NCBI GenBank assembly: GCA_020722765.1
Contig: DYKD01000028.1
Span: 1 to 34,159 of the forward strand
Direction: 5' to 3'
DNA length: 34,159 bases
Source: Brevinema andersonii
GTDB lineage: Bacteria > Spirochaetota > DYKD01
In this document: one piece after another, positions 32,563 through 34,159 of the stretch
Layout of the letters: each line of letters begins with the position of its first letter
How positions within the stretch are numbered: position 1 is the stretch's first letter
The notes under the pieces: model-generated
What the model saw: the letters and a program-made list of their open reading frames with translations, nothing else
Database searches by the model: none
What the model was told of the DNA's origin: nothing
Program-made: the position numbers and the translations under genes

Positions 32563-34159
32563 TTACTTGTATAACACTGCTATCGAATATCCTGCCATTT
32601 TCATCTTTCCAGAGACTTTCCTCAATGTCTCTTCACCTGCTTTCTCCCCATCTACCACCTGGTTCCACACACCTGAAGGAATTTGAACCTGCGTCCCAAA
32701 CGCTGAAGGATTATAGACCACAAGAATCCTTTTCCATGTATCACCAACCGCACCTCCATCAAGGGTGAAGATGCCCAACTGTTGCTGATTAGGGATGAAT
32801 ACGAGGTTTTTCCTTATCAGATCCGCTTTCCCCATCCTGAAAGCGACATGATTCTTCCGCAACTTGACCAAGCCACTCATATATTGATGCACATCTAAGA
32901 ATCTCTTTTTTCTCTCCCAATCGAACTTGTTTATATCATCACCGAGATTGTATGAGTTATGCTCGCCTTTCTTGGTCCTACAAAAATCACAACCACCATG
33001 TAGAAAAGTCGCACCCTGCGAAGTAAGTATGATCCCATGAGCGAATTTCTGCATTGCCTTTTTCTGTACATTTGAAACAAACAGAAGAGTATGTTCAATC
33101 TTGTCCCAGAACGTCCTGTTATCATGTGCAGAGACATAGTTGACACATTCAGAAGGCTCATCAGCAAAATCATGGATTATCCCATCATACGCTATTGCAC
33201 CAACAACACCTTTCTTCACATCCTCCACTTTTTGTTTATCTCCCAAAGCGTATCCTTTCTGTTTTCCATCAGTATCTCCACGTACTGCATTACGGATATG
33301 ATCATTAAAGACAGCCATCCGCAATCCACGCTGCGTTCCTTTACTGAAGTGTGTTGGTCCTCCCCCTGTCCAAGGCTCCCCATAAAGAGTCATGTCAGGA
33401 CGTATGGGAAGTAATCGCGATTCGATCTCCTGGATCGTTTCTTTATGGTACATCCCTAAAAGATCAAACCTGAATCCATCAATATGGTATTCCCGTGTCC
33501 AGTACTCCAAGGAATCGACAATATACTTCCGCACCATAGGACGCTCATCGGCAACAGCGTTACCACAGCCAGAATCATTCATGAGTTGGCCATCAACAGT
33601 AGAGCGAAAGTAGCACCATGGCACAGCCTGATCAAAAGGAGAGGAATCAAAGGACGTGCTCGTATGATTATAGACCACATCCAAAATCACGCGGATGCCC
33701 GCCTTGTGAAGTTCATTAACAAGAACTTTCAACTCTCGGATTGGCGATGTGGGATCATCTTGATCGGTCGCATATTGCATCTCTGGTACATTGAACAGAG
33801 CAGTCCAATATCCCCAATTATATTCATCCAAGGATGCAGAAAAATCCTGTACAGGAAGAAGATGCACCGCTGTCACACCCAGATCCAGAAGATGCTGGAT
33901 GCCAGTGCTGACATCACCTACTCCCTTCTGAGCCAAACCGAGATATTTCCCTCTGAACTTTTCAGGACATGAAGGATCTGCGATGGAATAGTCACGCACA
34001 TGGACTTCGTAAATCACCTCATCACATTGGTTCTTGATTTTGGGAAGCGGATCAGCTTCCCATCCTGTTGGATTCGTCTTCTTAAGATCCACAATCACGG
34101 ATTTGGAGCTGTCACTGGTTGCGGCATAACAATAGATATCGGGGACGGTTCTCTCTTTC
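32563..34159 (-). CDS. type I pullulanase (GH13 debranching enzyme), N-terminus outside the window
   Basis: The frame is open to the window edge. The bases 34099-34159 translate to a stretch including DIYCYAATSDSS that joins smoothly onto SVIVDLKKTNPTGW, so the GTG at 34098 is not the start and at least one N-terminal domain is missing. The catalytic domain shows EVHVRDYS, VILDVVYNHTS, DGFRFDLLG (nucleophile Asp codon at 33463-33465), YGEPWTGG (Glu codon at 33376-33378) and SAHDN (Asp codon at 33121-33123). These are the type I pullulanase motifs for alpha-1,6 hydrolysis. The signature usually written YNWGYDP reads YNWGYWT here. It ends 83 bases before the trmB start and probably belongs to a separate or read-through transcript that supplies debranched maltodextrins to the phosphorylase pathway. 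Confidence 0.9.
   Translation of the reverse strand, partial: KERTVPDIYCYAATSDSSKSVIVDLKKTNPTGWEADPLPKIKNQCDEVIYEVHVRDYSIADPSCPEKFRGKYLGLAQKGVGDVSTGIQHLLDLGVTAVHLLPVQDFSASLDEYNWGYWTALFNVPEMQYATDQDDPTSPIRELKVLVNELHKAGIRVILDVVYNHTSTSFDSSPFDQAVPWCYFRSTVDGQLMNDSGCGNAVADERPMVRKYIVDSLEYWTREYHIDGFRFDLLGMYHKETIQEIESRLLPIRPDMTLYGEPWTGGGPTHFSKGTQRGLRMAVFNDHIRNAVRGDTDGKQKGYALGDKQKVEDVKKGVVGAIAYDGIIHDFADEPSECVNYVSAHDNRTFWDKIEHTLLFVSNVQKKAMQKFAHGIILTSQGATFLHGGCDFCRTKKGEHNSYNLGDDINKFDWERKKRFLDVHQYMSGLVKLRKNHVAFRMGKADLIRKNLVFIPNQQQLGIFTLDGGAVGDTWKRILVVYNPSAFGTQVQIPSGVWNQVVDGEKAGEETLRKVSGKMKMAGYSIAVLYK

Noticed and set aside
32546-32570. Intrinsic terminator after the pullulanase
   Set aside because: A 5-bp stem with a bulge and long loop lies there, but no T-run follows it in the right direction, so termination is not supported.

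Overview
The window looks like a chromosomal segment of a Gram-negative-type (diderm), probably fermentative bacterium. Six predicted outer-membrane beta-barrels end in an aromatic residue. There are at least two lipoproteins with a lipobox. Three proteins resemble the PorV family and three secreted proteins end in FlgD/type-IX-like C-terminal modules. The maltosyltransferase resembles the Thermotoga enzyme and the regulator is TrmB-type, a family best known from archaea. I cannot name the phylum from sequence alone. An uncultured lineage outside classical Bacteroidota is my best inference, because there is no SusC/SusD pair and no TonB-dependent receptor.

Every well-supported gene is on the minus strand, so the text reads from right to left. 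At the right edge is a type I pullulanase whose start lies outside the window (32563-34159). A 79-82 bp gap follows, holding a promoter and a palindromic operator candidate. Next comes a trmB-like regulator (31632-32480) that heads an almost gapless chain of sixteen genes down to position 614. Nearly all junctions are ATGA/TGATG overlaps or gaps of 11 bp or less; the only longer one is 48 bp, before the phosphorylase gene.

The first half of the chain encodes the cell envelope part: a DOMON-like protein with a FlgD-like tail (30508-31635), a PorV-like barrel (29663-30511), three large barrels (28159-29655; 26165-28159, with an N-terminal CBM48; 24549-26168), a small CBM48 lipoprotein (24169-24549) and a second PorV-like barrel (23216-24166). 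At its centre is a 3,299-residue exported protein (13317-23216). It carries five DOMON/glucodextranase-C-like domains, a GH13 catalytic domain and further CBM-like and fibronectin-III modules. Then follow two paralogous secreted proteins (12332-13324, 11314-12330), a 994-residue FN3/CBM20-like protein (8328-11312), a third PorV-like barrel (7405-8322), another secreted FlgD-tailed protein (6279-7403) and a multi-CBM lipoprotein (4708-6267).

The last two genes are cytoplasmic enzymes: an alpha-glucan phosphorylase (2593-4659) and a maltosyltransferase-like GH13 protein (614-2596).

Taken together this reads as a complete starch/glycogen capture, hydrolysis and phosphorolysis operon. Surface CBM proteins would bind alpha-glucan and the giant amylase would cut it. 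The CBM-linked barrels may admit the oligosaccharides. Pullulanase, maltosyltransferase and phosphorylase would convert them to glucose 1-phosphate. It is functionally reminiscent of the Sus system but built from different parts. No inner-membrane transporter is encoded here.

The left 613 bp contain no convincing intact gene. They hold a short tandem repeat, a cluster of strong hairpins resembling REP elements, and a short lipoprotein-leader-like ORF that may be a gene remnant.
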